From Komagataella phaffii GS115 (taxonomy: Eukaryota > Ascomycota > Pichiomycetes > Pichiales > Pichiaceae), in NCBI RefSeq assembly GCF_000027005.1, contig NC_012965.1, positions 545,001 to 609,000 on the forward strand: DNA of 64,000 bases. The letters are read 5' to 3'. Shown one piece after another: positions 38,291-48,641 of this stretch. A model generated the notes under the pieces. That model saw only the letters and a program-made list of their open reading frames with translations. It ran no database searches and was not told the origin of the DNA. Positions within the stretch are counted from its first letter, which is position 1; each line of letters begins with the position of its first letter. Both the position numbers and the translations under genes were made by a program.

Positions 38291-38434
38291 AATTTCACAT
38301 ATGCTGCTTGATTATGTAATTATACCTTGCGTTCGATGGCATCGATTTCCTCTTCTGTCAATCGCGCATCGCATTAAAAGTATACTTTTTTTTTTTCCTA
38401 TAGTACTATTCGCCTTATTATAAACTTTGCTAGT

Positions 38435-40927
38435 ATGAGTTCTACCCCCAAGAAAGAGCCTGATTTGACTCCTAAGAAGAGTCAGCCTCCAAAGAATAGT
38501 CTCGGTGGGGGTAAAGGCTTTAGTGAGGAGGGTTTCTCCCAAGGGGACTTCAGCGCTAAGCATATACTAAATCGTCGCCCTAACACCGAAGGCTCTTCTG
38601 TGGCTTCGAACGTCATCAGTTCGTCATCATTGCAAAGGTTACCATCCTCTGGATCTGGAAGCGTTGCTGTGGGAAGTGTGTTGGGATCTTCGCCATTAAC
38701 TCTTTCTGGAGGGTTCCACGGGCTTGATCCAACCAAGAATAAAATAGACGTTCCAAAGTCGAAACAGTCAAGGAGACAAAGTGTTCTTTCTGACATGATT
38801 TCCACTTCTCATGCAGCTAGAAATGATCACTCAGAGCAGCAGTTACAAACTGGACAACAATCAGAACAAAAAGAAGAAGATGGTAGTCGATCTTCTTTTT
38901 CTGTTTCTTCCCCCGCAAGAGATATCCGGCACCCAGATGTACTGAAAACTGTCGAGAAACATCTTGCCAATGACAGCGAGATCGACTCATCTTTACAACT
39001 TCAAGGTGGAGATGTCACTAGAGGCATTTATCAATGGGTAACTGGAGAAAGTAGTCAAAAAGATAACCCGCCTTTGAAACGAGCAAATAGTTTTAATGAT
39101 TTTTCTTCTGTGCATGGTGACGAGGTAGGCAAGGCAGATGCTGACCACGATCGTGAAAGCGTATTCGACGAGGATGATATCTCCATTGATGATATCAAAG
39201 TTCCGGGAGGGATGCGTCGAAGTTTTTTATTACAAAAGCATAGAGACCAACAACTTTCTGGACTGAATAAAACGGCTCACCAACCAAAACAACTTACTAA
39301 ACCTAATTTCTTCACGAACAACTTTATAGAGTTTTTGGCATTGTATGGGCATTTTGCAGGTGAAGATTTGGAGGAAGACGAAGATGAAGATTTAGACAGT
39401 GGTTCCGAATCAGTCGCAGTCAGTGATAGTGAGGGAGAATTCAGTGAGGCTGACAACAATTTGTTGTATGATGAAGAGTCTCTCCTATTAGCACCTAGTA
39501 CCTCCAACTATGCGAGATCAAGAATAGGAAGTATTCGTACTCCTACTTATGGATCTTTCAGTTCAAATGTTGGTTCTTCGTCTATTCATCAGCAGTTAAT
39601 GAAAAGTCAAATCCCGAAGCTGAAGAAACGTGGACAGCACAAGCATAAAACACAATCAAAAATACGCTCGAAGAAGCAAACTACCACCGTAAAAGCAGTG
39701 TTGCTGCTATTAAAAGCGTTCATAGGCACAGGTGTGCTGTTTCTTCCCAAAAGTTTCAGTAATGGAGGTCTCTTATTTTCATCTGGAATGTTACTCATAT
39801 TCTCCTGCATTTCCATAGTTTGTTTCATAGAGCTCATTCAAGTGGGTAAGTTAACACAAATTGCAAGTTATGGTGATATTGGAGGTTTCCTTTATGGTAG
39901 AACCATGAAGGCGTCCATTTTAACATCAATCATTCTTTCGCAGATTGGTTTTGCCAGTGCTTACATCGTTTTCGTTGCTGAAAATGCGAGAGTTCTTTGC
40001 GATTCATGGTTGAATTTAGGAGACTATTCAATCGAAGTATTTATATTCCTTCAACTGATTGTCTTTATTCCCCTGTCATTAACTCGTGACATAAACAAAC
40101 TAAGTTTCACGGCTCTCATTGCCGATTTGTTTATACTTGCGGGACTAATCCTGGTTTACTATTACAGCACATATCATCTGGTAGTAAATGGAATCAGCAA
40201 AAATGTAAGACTTTACAACGAATCTGAATGGCCACTTTTTATTGGTGTTGCGGTGTTTACATATGAGGGTATTGGGTTGTTGATTCCTATTAATGAATCT
40301 ATGGCAAAGCCTGAGAAGTTCAACAAGTCTTTGGTAGGTGTTATGGCCGTCATAACCGTGGTTTTCATCTCAATTGGCTCTATTGCTTATATGAGTTTTG
40401 GAAGTGATGTCAACACAGTGATTTTACTCAACTTTCCTCAGAACAACAAAGTGTTTTCTGTTCAGCTCCTATATGCAATTGCTATTATGCTTTCAACGCC
40501 TTTACAATTGTTCCCGGCTATTAAGATTATTGAGAATTTCGTTTTCAAAAAAAGAAAACATTCCGACTCTATTGAGAGCAAAACTAACAGAAACACGGTG
40601 CAGACGGACTCTGAGAACGTGTTTTCGGGAAAGAATAACACCAGGATCAAATGGTCAAAAAATTTGCTGCGACTACTCATTGTTGTTGGGGCAAGTATAA
40701 TTAGTTATGCTGGATCTTCTGACTTGGATAAATTTGTGGCTCTAATTGGAAGTTTTACTTGCATTCCTTTGATTTACGTATATCCTCCTTTATTGCATAT
40801 CAAGGGAAATCTGGAACTAGGTACTCTTTCGAAGACAAACATGATCACTGATATGGCAATCTGTGCATTGGGCGCTACTCTGATGCTTTACACAGGCTTT
40901 CAAGGGATAAAAAGTTGGATAGGATAA
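38435..40927 (+). CDS. Vacuolar amino acid transporter, AVT3/AVT4 type
   Basis: An 830-residue AAAP/SLC36-family transporter. The N-terminal ~410 residues are hydrophilic, Ser-rich and acidic near residues 310-340. Eleven membrane segments follow, starting with TTTVKAVLLLLKAFIGTGVLFLPKS, the family signature. Later blocks include FIGVAVFTYEGIGLLIPINE and AIMLSTPLQLFPAIKIIEN. In S. cerevisiae Avt3 and Avt4 export neutral amino acids from the vacuole to the cytosol. The protein is longer than Avt3/Avt4 (692/713) because of the N terminus. Which of the two it represents is not clear. Convergent with the MATE gene, 78 bp apart. Confidence 0.88.
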   Translation: MSSTPKKEPDLTPKKSQPPKNSLGGGKGFSEEGFSQGDFSAKHILNRRPNTEGSSVASNVISSSSLQRLPSSGSGSVAVGSVLGSSPLTLSGGFHGLDPTKNKIDVPKSKQSRRQSVLSDMISTSHAARNDHSEQQLQTGQQSEQKEEDGSRSSFSVSSPARDIRHPDVLKTVEKHLANDSEIDSSLQLQGGDVTRGIYQWVTGESSQKDNPPLKRANSFNDFSSVHGDEVGKADADHDRESVFDEDDISIDDIKVPGGMRRSFLLQKHRDQQLSGLNKTAHQPKQLTKPNFFTNNFIEFLALYGHFAGEDLEEDEDEDLDSGSESVAVSDSEGEFSEADNNLLYDEESLLLAPSTSNYARSRIGSIRTPTYGSFSSNVGSSSIHQQLMKSQIPKLKKRGQHKHKTQSKIRSKKQTTTVKAVLLLLKAFIGTGVLFLPKSFSNGGLLFSSGMLLIFSCISIVCFIELIQVGKLTQIASYGDIGGFLYGRTMKASILTSIILSQIGFASAYIVFVAENARVLCDSWLNLGDYSIEVFIFLQLIVFIPLSLTRDINKLSFTALIADLFILAGLILVYYYSTYHLVVNGISKNVRLYNESEWPLFIGVAVFTYEGIGLLIPINESMAKPEKFNKSLVGVMAVITVVFISIGSIAYMSFGSDVNTVILLNFPQNNKVFSVQLLYAIAIMLSTPLQLFPAIKIIENFVFKKRKHSDSIESKTNRNTVQTDSENVFSGKNNTRIKWSKNLLRLLIVVGASIISYAGSSDLDKFVALIGSFTCIPLIYVYPPLLHIKGNLELGTLSKTNMITDMAICALGATLMLYTGFQGIKSWIG

Positions 40928-41005
40928 ATGTGAATATTATATTTATACGTAAAAAATATGATAATTACTCTACTGCTATGTATTCTGATAGGAAGGAGAA
41001 AAAAA

Positions 41006-42466
41006 TTAGTAATCCACAGACGTTCTCTCCTTCGCTTCTTCAATTATCTGAGTCCAATTCGTTCTGAAAACGTATATGGTTTCGGAAATTGCCAGGAATA
41101 AAACTGTGGTGGACAATCCGAGCCAGAGTCCGAAAACTTCAAGATGAAGGACGAATGCTAATACGAGAACCAACGGCAATGCCACCAAGTAGTACCCTGA
41201 AAGATAGAAGATAGAACCAACCTTTTGTTTTCCCATGGCTCTTAATATACTTCCAAAAGTAATATTGACGGTATCATATATCTGCTCAATCGCAAGTATA
41301 GGTATTATCATCTTGCAAGCGTTGATTACATCCTTATCATTAGTGAACACTTTCAGTAGCGGATCTGAAAATAGAATTACTGCCAAGCAGTCTATAGATC
41401 CAACAATGAGAGCAAATCTAAGTGCATGTCCTGCTGATTTCTTTGAGTTTACGATATCACCAGCACCAATCAGTTGCGAAACTCTCGTTCCAATGGCAAC
41501 GGAAACTGCGAAAGGGATCTGAAACACCAATGAACCTATGGCTGCCAAGATAGATTGATTGGCTAACTGCACTGTTCCAAAATAAGCAGATGCGAGAGTC
41601 ATAGCTTCGAATGCAAGATATTCAGCTTCAGTCATAATGACACCTGGAATGGCTAATTTTAATATGGATGAGAAATCTTGGAAAAGAGCATTCTTACAAA
41701 ATCCTCCCCAGCATTGTTTTCCATCGATGAGGATCACGTAGAATATGAGTAAAATGGCAATTGTCCAATACGAAATAACGACTGCAATAGGAGCTCCAAT
41801 ATATCCAAGCTCAAACTTGAAAACCAGTAGATATGAAATAAAAAAACCGAATGGCGCCCCAAAAAATAAGACTTTGGTGGAAGCGTCGAATATTTTCTGG
41901 CATTGCAAAAATCGTTTTGCAACTTCAAATATAATAACTGCTGGTAATCCCAAAATTAAAATTCGCAAATACTGTGTGGCTAGCATGGCTATCTGTCTAT
42001 CTGGTTGTAAAAATCCGAGGATAGGTTCCATGAACCACCAAGTCATGAGCACTGGAATGGAAAGAATATTTATCAACATCCAAGCTTTTTGACAAAACTC
42101 TCCCACTAAATGATATTTTTGTGCTCCATAAGCTTGGGCGGCAAAGGTGTCTAAAGCAGTGACGCATCCTTGAACCAAACCTGCACCCGTAATATTGAAA
42201 GTCATGATAGCTAAACTTACAGATCCCAACTCAACAGCTCCAATATGCCCTACAATAAATATAGGAGTGGCAGCCAATAGATACTGTAAGAAAAATGATA
42301 TTACTAAAGGAAAAGCCGATTCGTAGTAGATTTTAGCCTCAGATTTGAACGTAGTCACTGGAAGTTGGACCAGAATCTCATTATCTATACTTGCCTCAGT
42401 ATCATTCGTGCTGCCGTATTTTCTGCTTGAGGTCGGAGTCAAAGATAAACCATCCGTATCCGACAT
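41006..42466 (-). CDS. MATE-family multidrug/organic cation antiporter (ERC1/YDR338C type)
   Basis: A 486-residue, 12-segment MATE transporter. The first half begins ESAFPLVISFFLQYLLAATPIFIVGHIG with ALDTFAAQAYGAQKYHLVGEFCQKA, the eukaryotic MATE signature. The second half repeats the pattern with ALTLASAYFGTVQLANQSIL-like text and AVSVAIGTRVSQLIGAGD. S. cerevisiae relatives are Erc1 (ethionine resistance, S-adenosylmethionine accumulation) and Ydr338c. Substrate unknown here. The frame is open two codons further to a TTG; the ATG at 42464-42466 is used. Confidence 0.87.
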   Translation of the reverse strand: MSDTDGLSLTPTSSRKYGSTNDTEASIDNEILVQLPVTTFKSEAKIYYESAFPLVISFFLQYLLAATPIFIVGHIGAVELGSVSLAIMTFNITGAGLVQGCVTALDTFAAQAYGAQKYHLVGEFCQKAWMLINILSIPVLMTWWFMEPILGFLQPDRQIAMLATQYLRILILGLPAVIIFEVAKRFLQCQKIFDASTKVLFFGAPFGFFISYLLVFKFELGYIGAPIAVVISYWTIAILLIFYVILIDGKQCWGGFCKNALFQDFSSILKLAIPGVIMTEAEYLAFEAMTLASAYFGTVQLANQSILAAIGSLVFQIPFAVSVAIGTRVSQLIGAGDIVNSKKSAGHALRFALIVGSIDCLAVILFSDPLLKVFTNDKDVINACKMIIPILAIEQIYDTVNITFGSILRAMGKQKVGSIFYLSGYYLVALPLVLVLAFVLHLEVFGLWLGLSTTVLFLAISETIYVFRTNWTQIIEEAKERTSVDY

Positions 42467-42679
42467 CGCCAATGTATGAATAAAAAATTGCTATGTGTGA
42501 AAAGATTTCAAAGAGTCAAATCTATATCAAGATAATACATCAATCCTTTGGATTTTATTTGTCTGGCTGTATATATGTAAGAAAAGATTCTTTTTTTCTT
42601 TTCAAAAATTTTAGTCTCGTTTAAGTCCGAAAGGGGTAATAGGCTACACTATCTTATGGATATGGTCTTAGATCAGAGT

Positions 42680-43729
42680 CTACTTGATGTAGACACGTAG
42701 AAAAGCCTCCGAGTTTACATTAATCACCCTTATTTGCTCTGTATCGATAGGTAGAGGAAAATGAACCTGAGACTTGGAAAAGTCATACTTTGAATCGGTC
42801 GTAGATATTAACAGGGTAGAGTTCTCCTTATTTAGATCAAGTTTGTAAGCTGATTTGTCAGTGAGATTGGATGAGATTTGTAGCAGAAGCTTGTATTTGG
42901 TTTCAGTATCCTCGGGAGATAGCTTCACAACTTTTATGTCGAGCGACAGTTTTGGTTTAGATTTCTGGAGAGGGGATTTTGTAGCGTTCTGTGAAGTTTC
43001 AAGTTTTGGTTTGGGGCGAGATTGTGAAATTGTCATGTCATTGATCTCTTGAATCAAAGGTCCATTTCCAACTGGTTTTGCTACTGGACGGGCCAATAGA
43101 CTATCTAATGAGGTTAATTCCTGTTTATCCGTATCAAGATCGTCTTCATCTTGAGCCCTCTTCGATTCTAAAATACCAAGTGGTTCGTTCTTGGTTAGGG
43201 TTGTCTTTATTCGCTCAAACTCCTTACGTTGTAGTTCGTTTGATTCAAGATCAATTTCCATTTCCTGTACTTCTTTGCCTTTATAAGACATTTTAGGAAT
43301 TGAGTACTTGATATGATCAACCACCAACACCTCTGAATCATATTGAAATTCCAAGGACTCAAAACACCATTCAATAAGAATGTCCATCAAGTCCTTACTT
43401 ATTAGACACCAATTCATAGGTTTGTCATTGATTACGCAATCTGTTACCAATGAAAGGTTTCCTGACTTGTCTTTATCCATTCTTAGGTCTGGAGATGTAA
43501 GTATGGGGATTTCCCACTTATCATCCATAACCTTTGGTAAAATCACCGACAAATCAAACACATCATCCTCAGCTGGGGTGAAAGGTGTTAAAGGCGGTGG
43601 CAACGGAACTAGATCATTAGTGCAAACGTTGATAAAGAGTTTGGTTCCCACTGGAAGGCCTCTTATTGGAGCCAAAAGTTTTGTTTTAAGGACCAAGTGA
43701 GGTTTTGGGGTAATTTTCTGACTGACCAT
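42680..43729 (-). CDS. PIH1: Pih1, R2TP chaperone complex subunit
   Basis: 349 residues, close to yeast Pih1 (344). The N-terminal PIH domain (residues ~1-170) has KPHLVLKTKLLAPIRGLPVGTKLFINVC, IPILTSPDLRMDKDKSGN and VTDCVINDKPM. It recognises CK2-phosphorylated DpSDD/E motifs, for example in Tel2. A linker is followed by a C-terminal CS-like beta domain (residues ~255-349) that binds Tah1. The R2TP complex (Rvb1, Rvb2, Tah1, Pih1) works with Hsp90 in assembly of PIKKs, snoRNPs and RNA polymerase. Divergent from TDA11. Confidence 0.9.
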   Translation of the reverse strand: MVSQKITPKPHLVLKTKLLAPIRGLPVGTKLFINVCTNDLVPLPPPLTPFTPAEDDVFDLSVILPKVMDDKWEIPILTSPDLRMDKDKSGNLSLVTDCVINDKPMNWCLISKDLMDILIEWCFESLEFQYDSEVLVVDHIKYSIPKMSYKGKEVQEMEIDLESNELQRKEFERIKTTLTKNEPLGILESKRAQDEDDLDTDKQELTSLDSLLARPVAKPVGNGPLIQEINDMTISQSRPKPKLETSQNATKSPLQKSKPKLSLDIKVVKLSPEDTETKYKLLLQISSNLTDKSAYKLDLNKENSTLLISTTDSKYDFSKSQVHFPLPIDTEQIRVINVNSEAFLRVYIK

Positions 43730-43982
43730 TGAAAAGCAAGGGTATCAGTCTCTATTACCGGAATATTTACAGGGTGGAAACAAAGATGGGCTTGAATTGA
43801 TACTGATCGCAGAGATGACTAGTACAGTTTGACACGCGCGCATCGTAAGTCGCGCGATAGACATCAATTTCATAGGATTTACAGAAACGAAACTACTAGT
43901 TCCAGCAACCCTGTAGAGAGTAGGTCATCCTTCTCTATTCTTACCAAAAGATTGCGTCTTTTATTTGATAGCAGAATCAGTA

Positions 43983-44885
43983 ATGGATGAATTTCAGACA
44001 TCATCTACAAATTCGCCGCGCAAATCCGGCTTGAATCTGGGAATATCAGTCCTTGAGACCCGCCGTCGAAGCCCTGCTCCAAACTCCTCCAAAGTTACAA
44101 AGGCATCATCCACACCAAGGAAAGAAAGTAGTGGCAATTCCTCAGTTGATTCTCCTTCTTTGAGTTCGAATAATGATAATCATTTGTCGGATAAATTGAG
44201 AGTTTTGGCCACAACGGAAATGGAGATCCTGGAGATCAAGGAACAAATTAAGGCATTACTAGAGAAAAAGAGACAAAAAGAACACCGCGTTAACAAGCTT
44301 AAAACTGAAATTGAAAGATCCTTATACAAGCAAGTACATGACCAGGTCCAAAGTGTGGAAAAAATATCCTCAAATCCACCTCCAGTCGTAACGAGATCGC
44401 CTTCATCTAGCCAAAGACCCCACAAACTAGATGTGGAAGTAGGTGTGCACAAAGATCCCTTAAGGACAACGAATCCTAATGAAGGTTTAAAATCGGTAGA
44501 TGGCAAGCAAAAGGATACCCCAAATTCCTGGTTATCCAAACCGTTGAGCTATCTCCAACAGTTTGATACATTGATACAACATGAATTTGAGAAACTAAAT
44601 CTCATGGACGAGTTATCCGCACCCAACTCTCACGCAACTAACGAATCGAATAAAACACAGAATTCTATGAGCTCACAATTATGGACTTTCATGAATGAAG
44701 TGAAGTCAAATTTGATGCTTAATGTGGAAGAAGATTCTACGGATACCCAATCAAATATTCCAGAATCATGGGGAAATTCTCAAGAAACACAGCAGACTGA
44801 TTATAAAGACGTAGAGCTTCACCCGATGGAAAAAGAGTCAAGTTTCACAACGCTTAATTCTCTAGGAAAACCACAAGATTCTTGA
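43983..44885 (+). CDS. TDA11: Tda11-like coiled-coil protein
   Basis: 300 residues, mostly polar. A Ser/Pro-rich N terminus contains an SPRKS site. It is followed by a coiled coil (LATTEMEILEIKEQIKALLE to about residue 118). The C-terminal blocks WLSKPLSYLQQFDTLIQHEFEK and SQLWTFMNEVKSNLM match the conserved WSKPLxxxxQFDxIIQHExE and LWxFxxxVKxxLL elements of S. cerevisiae Tda11 (504 residues). Tda11 is poorly characterised; its deletion affects sensitivity to topoisomerase I damage. The frame is open six codons further to a TTG; the ATG at 43983 is used. Convergent with the kelch gene. Confidence 0.8.
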   Translation: MDEFQTSSTNSPRKSGLNLGISVLETRRRSPAPNSSKVTKASSTPRKESSGNSSVDSPSLSSNNDNHLSDKLRVLATTEMEILEIKEQIKALLEKKRQKEHRVNKLKTEIERSLYKQVHDQVQSVEKISSNPPPVVTRSPSSSQRPHKLDVEVGVHKDPLRTTNPNEGLKSVDGKQKDTPNSWLSKPLSYLQQFDTLIQHEFEKLNLMDELSAPNSHATNESNKTQNSMSSQLWTFMNEVKSNLMLNVEEDSTDTQSNIPESWGNSQETQQTDYKDVELHPMEKESSFTTLNSLGKPQDS

Positions 44886-45011
44886 AAAAATGACTATTTC
44901 TCATCTGGTGAAGATTATTCAACTCTTGGGTTGAAAGAACAAAAACATTTGAATGAAAATATCTGTGATATTTTTTACGTAGAAATTACACGTACATATC
45001 AAAAATCCACA

Positions 45012-48000
45012 TCACTTTGTGTACAAAGTCTTTTTTAACTGGTGTACTTCGTCTTTGAGTTGATCTCTTTCTTGCTTCAAAATGAATAAATCTGCTTCGA
45101 GATCTTTTATCTTTAAGTCGTAATGATCGTTCAACTCGTTATTATCATCGTCATCATCTGCGTCCTCATTTCGTTGTTCTTTGCTTTCATTGGTATCATT
45201 TTGGAAACTATCAGAATCATTCACAATAACCGGTGTTACATTTCTGGAGGTATTCCTCTTGTTTAACTTGAACAATCGAAGTTCTTCAATCTCAGAAGAG
45301 AGCTTCTTATTCAAATCCTTCTGCTTCTCCAGCTCAATCTGAGACAGATTGAGAGCTTTATGTGTGTTTTTCAGACTCTGTACTGATTGCTTGTAATTTG
45401 TTTCGAGGTCTCTATTCGTGACCGATTTAGTTTCCAGAACTTCCTTTTCTTTAGAAACATCACTTAATTCATTTTTCAAGGTATCCAATTCTTCCTTAAA
45501 TGCATGTTTCTCTTCCTCTTGAGTAGCATTAAGTTCTAATAACTGGTCAATCTGTTTTTGAAGTCTCGTTGGGAGGTCCTCCTCGTCAGTGTCTACGGAT
45601 TCATCAAGAGGTCCTGTCTCCGTAGATAGGCCAGACCACACATTAATCAAGTTGTCAATACCTTGAGTGATTCTATGCACAGATTTGTGAATTCCAACAG
45701 GTTCCTTGTTTTCGTCACCCTCCTCACCATTGATACTTTTTTCACCATTAATCGATATATCAGCAAAGGCTAGTTTCTTGGATTCTTCTAGTTCTAGTTG
45801 GATTTCTTCGTACTTATTCTTCCACTCTAGAATCTCTTTCTGAAGGCTGGTTTGGTCCTTCACATAGTCTTCCAACTCTAATATCTTACTCTCCTGTGTC
45901 TTAATAAGGCTATTCAAGCTGGTAAGCTCGACAATTTGATTATCTAAAAGGGGCTTAAATTTGGTAAGTTGAGAATCTCGTTCAACTTTTTCTTTTTCTA
46001 GATGTACAAGCTTATTTTGGAGTGTAAGCACCTGTCTTTTGAGTCCAACAGTAGTCGTCTCTGCGGTATCAATAGTTTTATCCTCAATTGCACCCTCCTT
46101 TGCTTCACTATTTTCATCGGTAACATTTTGATCCTCGGGAGCTTCAGTCCCCTCCTGAATCGCACGTGTGCTTGTAGATTTACTGAATAGAGATCCTGCA
46201 ATAATAGCATTGGATGGAGAAGAAACTGGTATCGTTGGAGTTTGGATCTGGCTTTTTACATCAGCAAGCTGGATCTTTAACCCTTCAATTTCTTTATTCT
46301 TTTTGGCCTCGATACTAATAACTTGGTCGTTTGCCTCTTTCACTTTGGAGTCCAGAGTGAACCTTAGTTGATCAACGAGCTGGACAAGTTCGTCATATTC
46401 TGATTTAGGAACTGACTTGACCTCAGTTTCAGTGGGATCTGCTTCGTTTTCATTGTCAATTTCACCATTATCGGTAACGTTAGCATAATGTTTCAAAAAA
46501 CTTGACTCTGACTGAACTCCATTCGCTGTTCGGGGGGAAGACGCATTCAAAGTAGTAGTACTCTTTGCCACTGATTCCTCTGTTTCACTTGACAATTTAT
46601 GCTCTGCAGGATTGACCAACGGCTTGGTAGGAGATAACTCCATTTCTTCGTGATTAGGAAAGGTCAACATTTCAGGCGAGTTACTCGGAGATTCTTCCTT
46701 ATGAGTTGGGGAAGAAATGTCTTGTTTATTTGGGGTAGTAAGCGGGGTGGAAGATGTAAACTCATTTTCATTCAGTGAAGAAAATTCGGCAATTTCCTTC
46801 TCCTGTGTTGGACTGTCCTCCTTGGATATCTCCTGCTCTCTGGGTTTTGCGGCTAGTTCCAAATCCTCTTGTATAATAAAGTTAGGTAACTTGTTCAGAT
46901 CAAATTCATGAAGAACAGTTTTGTCATAAGCCAGGTTCGCACCTTCTAACACGTAGTCCTTTTGAACATAGGGATCAGTTAGATCGCTATCATCAGGGTC
47001 ACCACCAACAATTATGAGCTTTTCTTGTGCCAGATCAACAGTTAAGGAATGCCCCATACGCTTCCCTGGACTAGAAAATACGTCGTTCTTTATTCTGAAA
47101 CAGATAAACTTTTCCAAGTTTATACAGAAGAACTCATCTGATGGGTTATCATTTTTATCTTTACCCCCGTAGATGAATAATAGATTGTTGAAAGTGGCAG
47201 CTGCATGTTCCCTAAGAGCAGGAGGCTGGTATCCCTTTAATTGTATATTCTCCCAAATCTTTTCTGTTGGATCAAAGCTCCATAACTTATTAGATAGCTT
47301 AACCCCATCAAATCCTCCGTAAATGTAAATTTTCTCATCGAAGATAGACATCGTGTGATTCGTGAGTCTTGGGGGCACGGGACTTTCTTTGGAAGGTATA
47401 ACTTTACTCCATTGAGTACGACGGAAGTTTGAAAGATCAAATGACCACATATCATTGTGAATATCGTTATCCAACATTCCGCCAAATAAGTACAAGTACG
47501 GGGTAGTTTCCTGGATGTTTTCTGGATCAGAAGAAAGTGTAATGATGGAGATGGTATGCCCATATCTTCCGGTTGGTTTCTCTCCGGTCGGATTGGGGAT
47601 GGTCCATTTGTATGCACCTACATGGAAAAAATAAAGATTATTGTCTAGTTCGCCAATCTCGTTGGTTTGAAGGGTATCACCTCCAAAAACAATATAAGCA
47701 TTGCCAATGAGAACAGAACTGTGGCCAACTCTTGGAGCAGGGATTCCTTCGAAGTTTTCGATCGGCTTAGCAAGATAGCAGTAATTTGACGGACCAGAAT
47801 CTTCATTCGACGAGCTTTTCGCATTCGTTGGTTGCAAAATCCAGATATCGCCGTAAACATTGGCATCTCTTAAACCACCCATCACAAAAAAACTGCCATT
47901 CTCAGTTAAGAAAGACGATGCTGTATGCATAAATCTTGGAAACGGAGAGTTATAGAGGAATTTTTTTGTCCATGGAGTTGGCGTTGGAGGCTCTAGGGTC

Positions 48001-48641
48001 TTCGCAATCATAGTATTGTAGCTTACTGTAGGAAGTGGCTTTCCAGAAGGATGATGCAAGCCACGGCTAGCGGCATTACTTGGAGAACTGGTAGAGGGAG
48101 AAACTGGGGGAGGATAACGATAATTGCCAATCTTCTGAGGGGCGTCCTGGGGCATCGGCTGATGTTGCTGATGCTGCTGAATTTGTGGATTGTGGATCTG
48201 CTGGCCTTGAGAGTATCTCGGGGAAAGGTCGCTATAAGACCCATTATTGTAGTTTCCTGCAGATCGTGGTAAATTACCATGTTGTGCGCTAGTAGGTGGA
48301 GTGTTAACTGAAGGAGTGGCTACTGAAGGATAACTGTTGGGAGAAGCAAAATTCGAATACTGTGTAGGGGGGGTACTGATACCGTGTTGATAACTCGGAG
48401 CCTGTGGGGGCCTCTGATGATTTTGGTTCTGATTTTGATTTTGATTTTTTTTCAGAAAGGGGTTGATTGGCGTAGCTGGTGATGACAGGTCAGTCTTGAG
48501 GCTGGACTCGCTCTCGCCCGTGACACGACGCTGTGGGGTCTGAACATCCTGATTGAAAGCATGATTGCTGTTCTCAGGAGTCTCCTTTTGAGAGTTTGAA
48601 GTACTTCCTGACTTTTTGTGCTTTCTGAAGAAAGGAGCCAT
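45012..48641 (-). CDS. KEL1: Kelch-repeat and coiled-coil protein (KEL1/KEL2)
   Basis: 1209 residues. A disordered N terminus of ~190 residues has Asn/Gln runs (NQNQNQNQNH and HNPQIQQHQQHQ). Six kelch blades cover about residues 225-560, recognised by repeats such as PRFMHTASSF..VMGGL, PRVGHSSVL..VFGGD, GRYGHTISI..LFGGM, LTNHTMSIF..IYGGF, REHAAATF..IYGGK and KRMGHSLTV..IVGGD. An acidic Ser/Thr-rich linker precedes a coiled coil from ~residue 740 to the end. This is the Kel1/Kel2 arrangement (Kel1 is 1164 residues). These proteins act at polarised growth sites in cell fusion and in mitotic exit. Kel1 versus Kel2 is not resolved. Confidence 0.9.
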   Translation of the reverse strand: MAPFFRKHKKSGSTSNSQKETPENSNHAFNQDVQTPQRRVTGESESSLKTDLSSPATPINPFLKKNQNQNQNQNHQRPPQAPSYQHGISTPPTQYSNFASPNSYPSVATPSVNTPPTSAQHGNLPRSAGNYNNGSYSDLSPRYSQGQQIHNPQIQQHQQHQPMPQDAPQKIGNYRYPPPVSPSTSSPSNAASRGLHHPSGKPLPTVSYNTMIAKTLEPPTPTPWTKKFLYNSPFPRFMHTASSFLTENGSFFVMGGLRDANVYGDIWILQPTNAKSSSNEDSGPSNYCYLAKPIENFEGIPAPRVGHSSVLIGNAYIVFGGDTLQTNEIGELDNNLYFFHVGAYKWTIPNPTGEKPTGRYGHTISIITLSSDPENIQETTPYLYLFGGMLDNDIHNDMWSFDLSNFRRTQWSKVIPSKESPVPPRLTNHTMSIFDEKIYIYGGFDGVKLSNKLWSFDPTEKIWENIQLKGYQPPALREHAAATFNNLLFIYGGKDKNDNPSDEFFCINLEKFICFRIKNDVFSSPGKRMGHSLTVDLAQEKLIIVGGDPDDSDLTDPYVQKDYVLEGANLAYDKTVLHEFDLNKLPNFIIQEDLELAAKPREQEISKEDSPTQEKEIAEFSSLNENEFTSSTPLTTPNKQDISSPTHKEESPSNSPEMLTFPNHEEMELSPTKPLVNPAEHKLSSETEESVAKSTTTLNASSPRTANGVQSESSFLKHYANVTDNGEIDNENEADPTETEVKSVPKSEYDELVQLVDQLRFTLDSKVKEANDQVISIEAKKNKEIEGLKIQLADVKSQIQTPTIPVSSPSNAIIAGSLFSKSTSTRAIQEGTEAPEDQNVTDENSEAKEGAIEDKTIDTAETTTVGLKRQVLTLQNKLVHLEKEKVERDSQLTKFKPLLDNQIVELTSLNSLIKTQESKILELEDYVKDQTSLQKEILEWKNKYEEIQLELEESKKLAFADISINGEKSINGEEGDENKEPVGIHKSVHRITQGIDNLINVWSGLSTETGPLDESVDTDEEDLPTRLQKQIDQLLELNATQEEEKHAFKEELDTLKNELSDVSKEKEVLETKSVTNRDLETNYKQSVQSLKNTHKALNLSQIELEKQKDLNKKLSSEIEELRLFKLNKRNTSRNVTPVIVNDSDSFQNDTNESKEQRNEDADDDDDNNELNDHYDLKIKDLEADLFILKQERDQLKDEVHQLKKTLYTK

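Noticed and set aside
44180..44539. 119-codon frame antisense to TDA11
   Set aside because: Shadow of the coiled-coil coding sequence.
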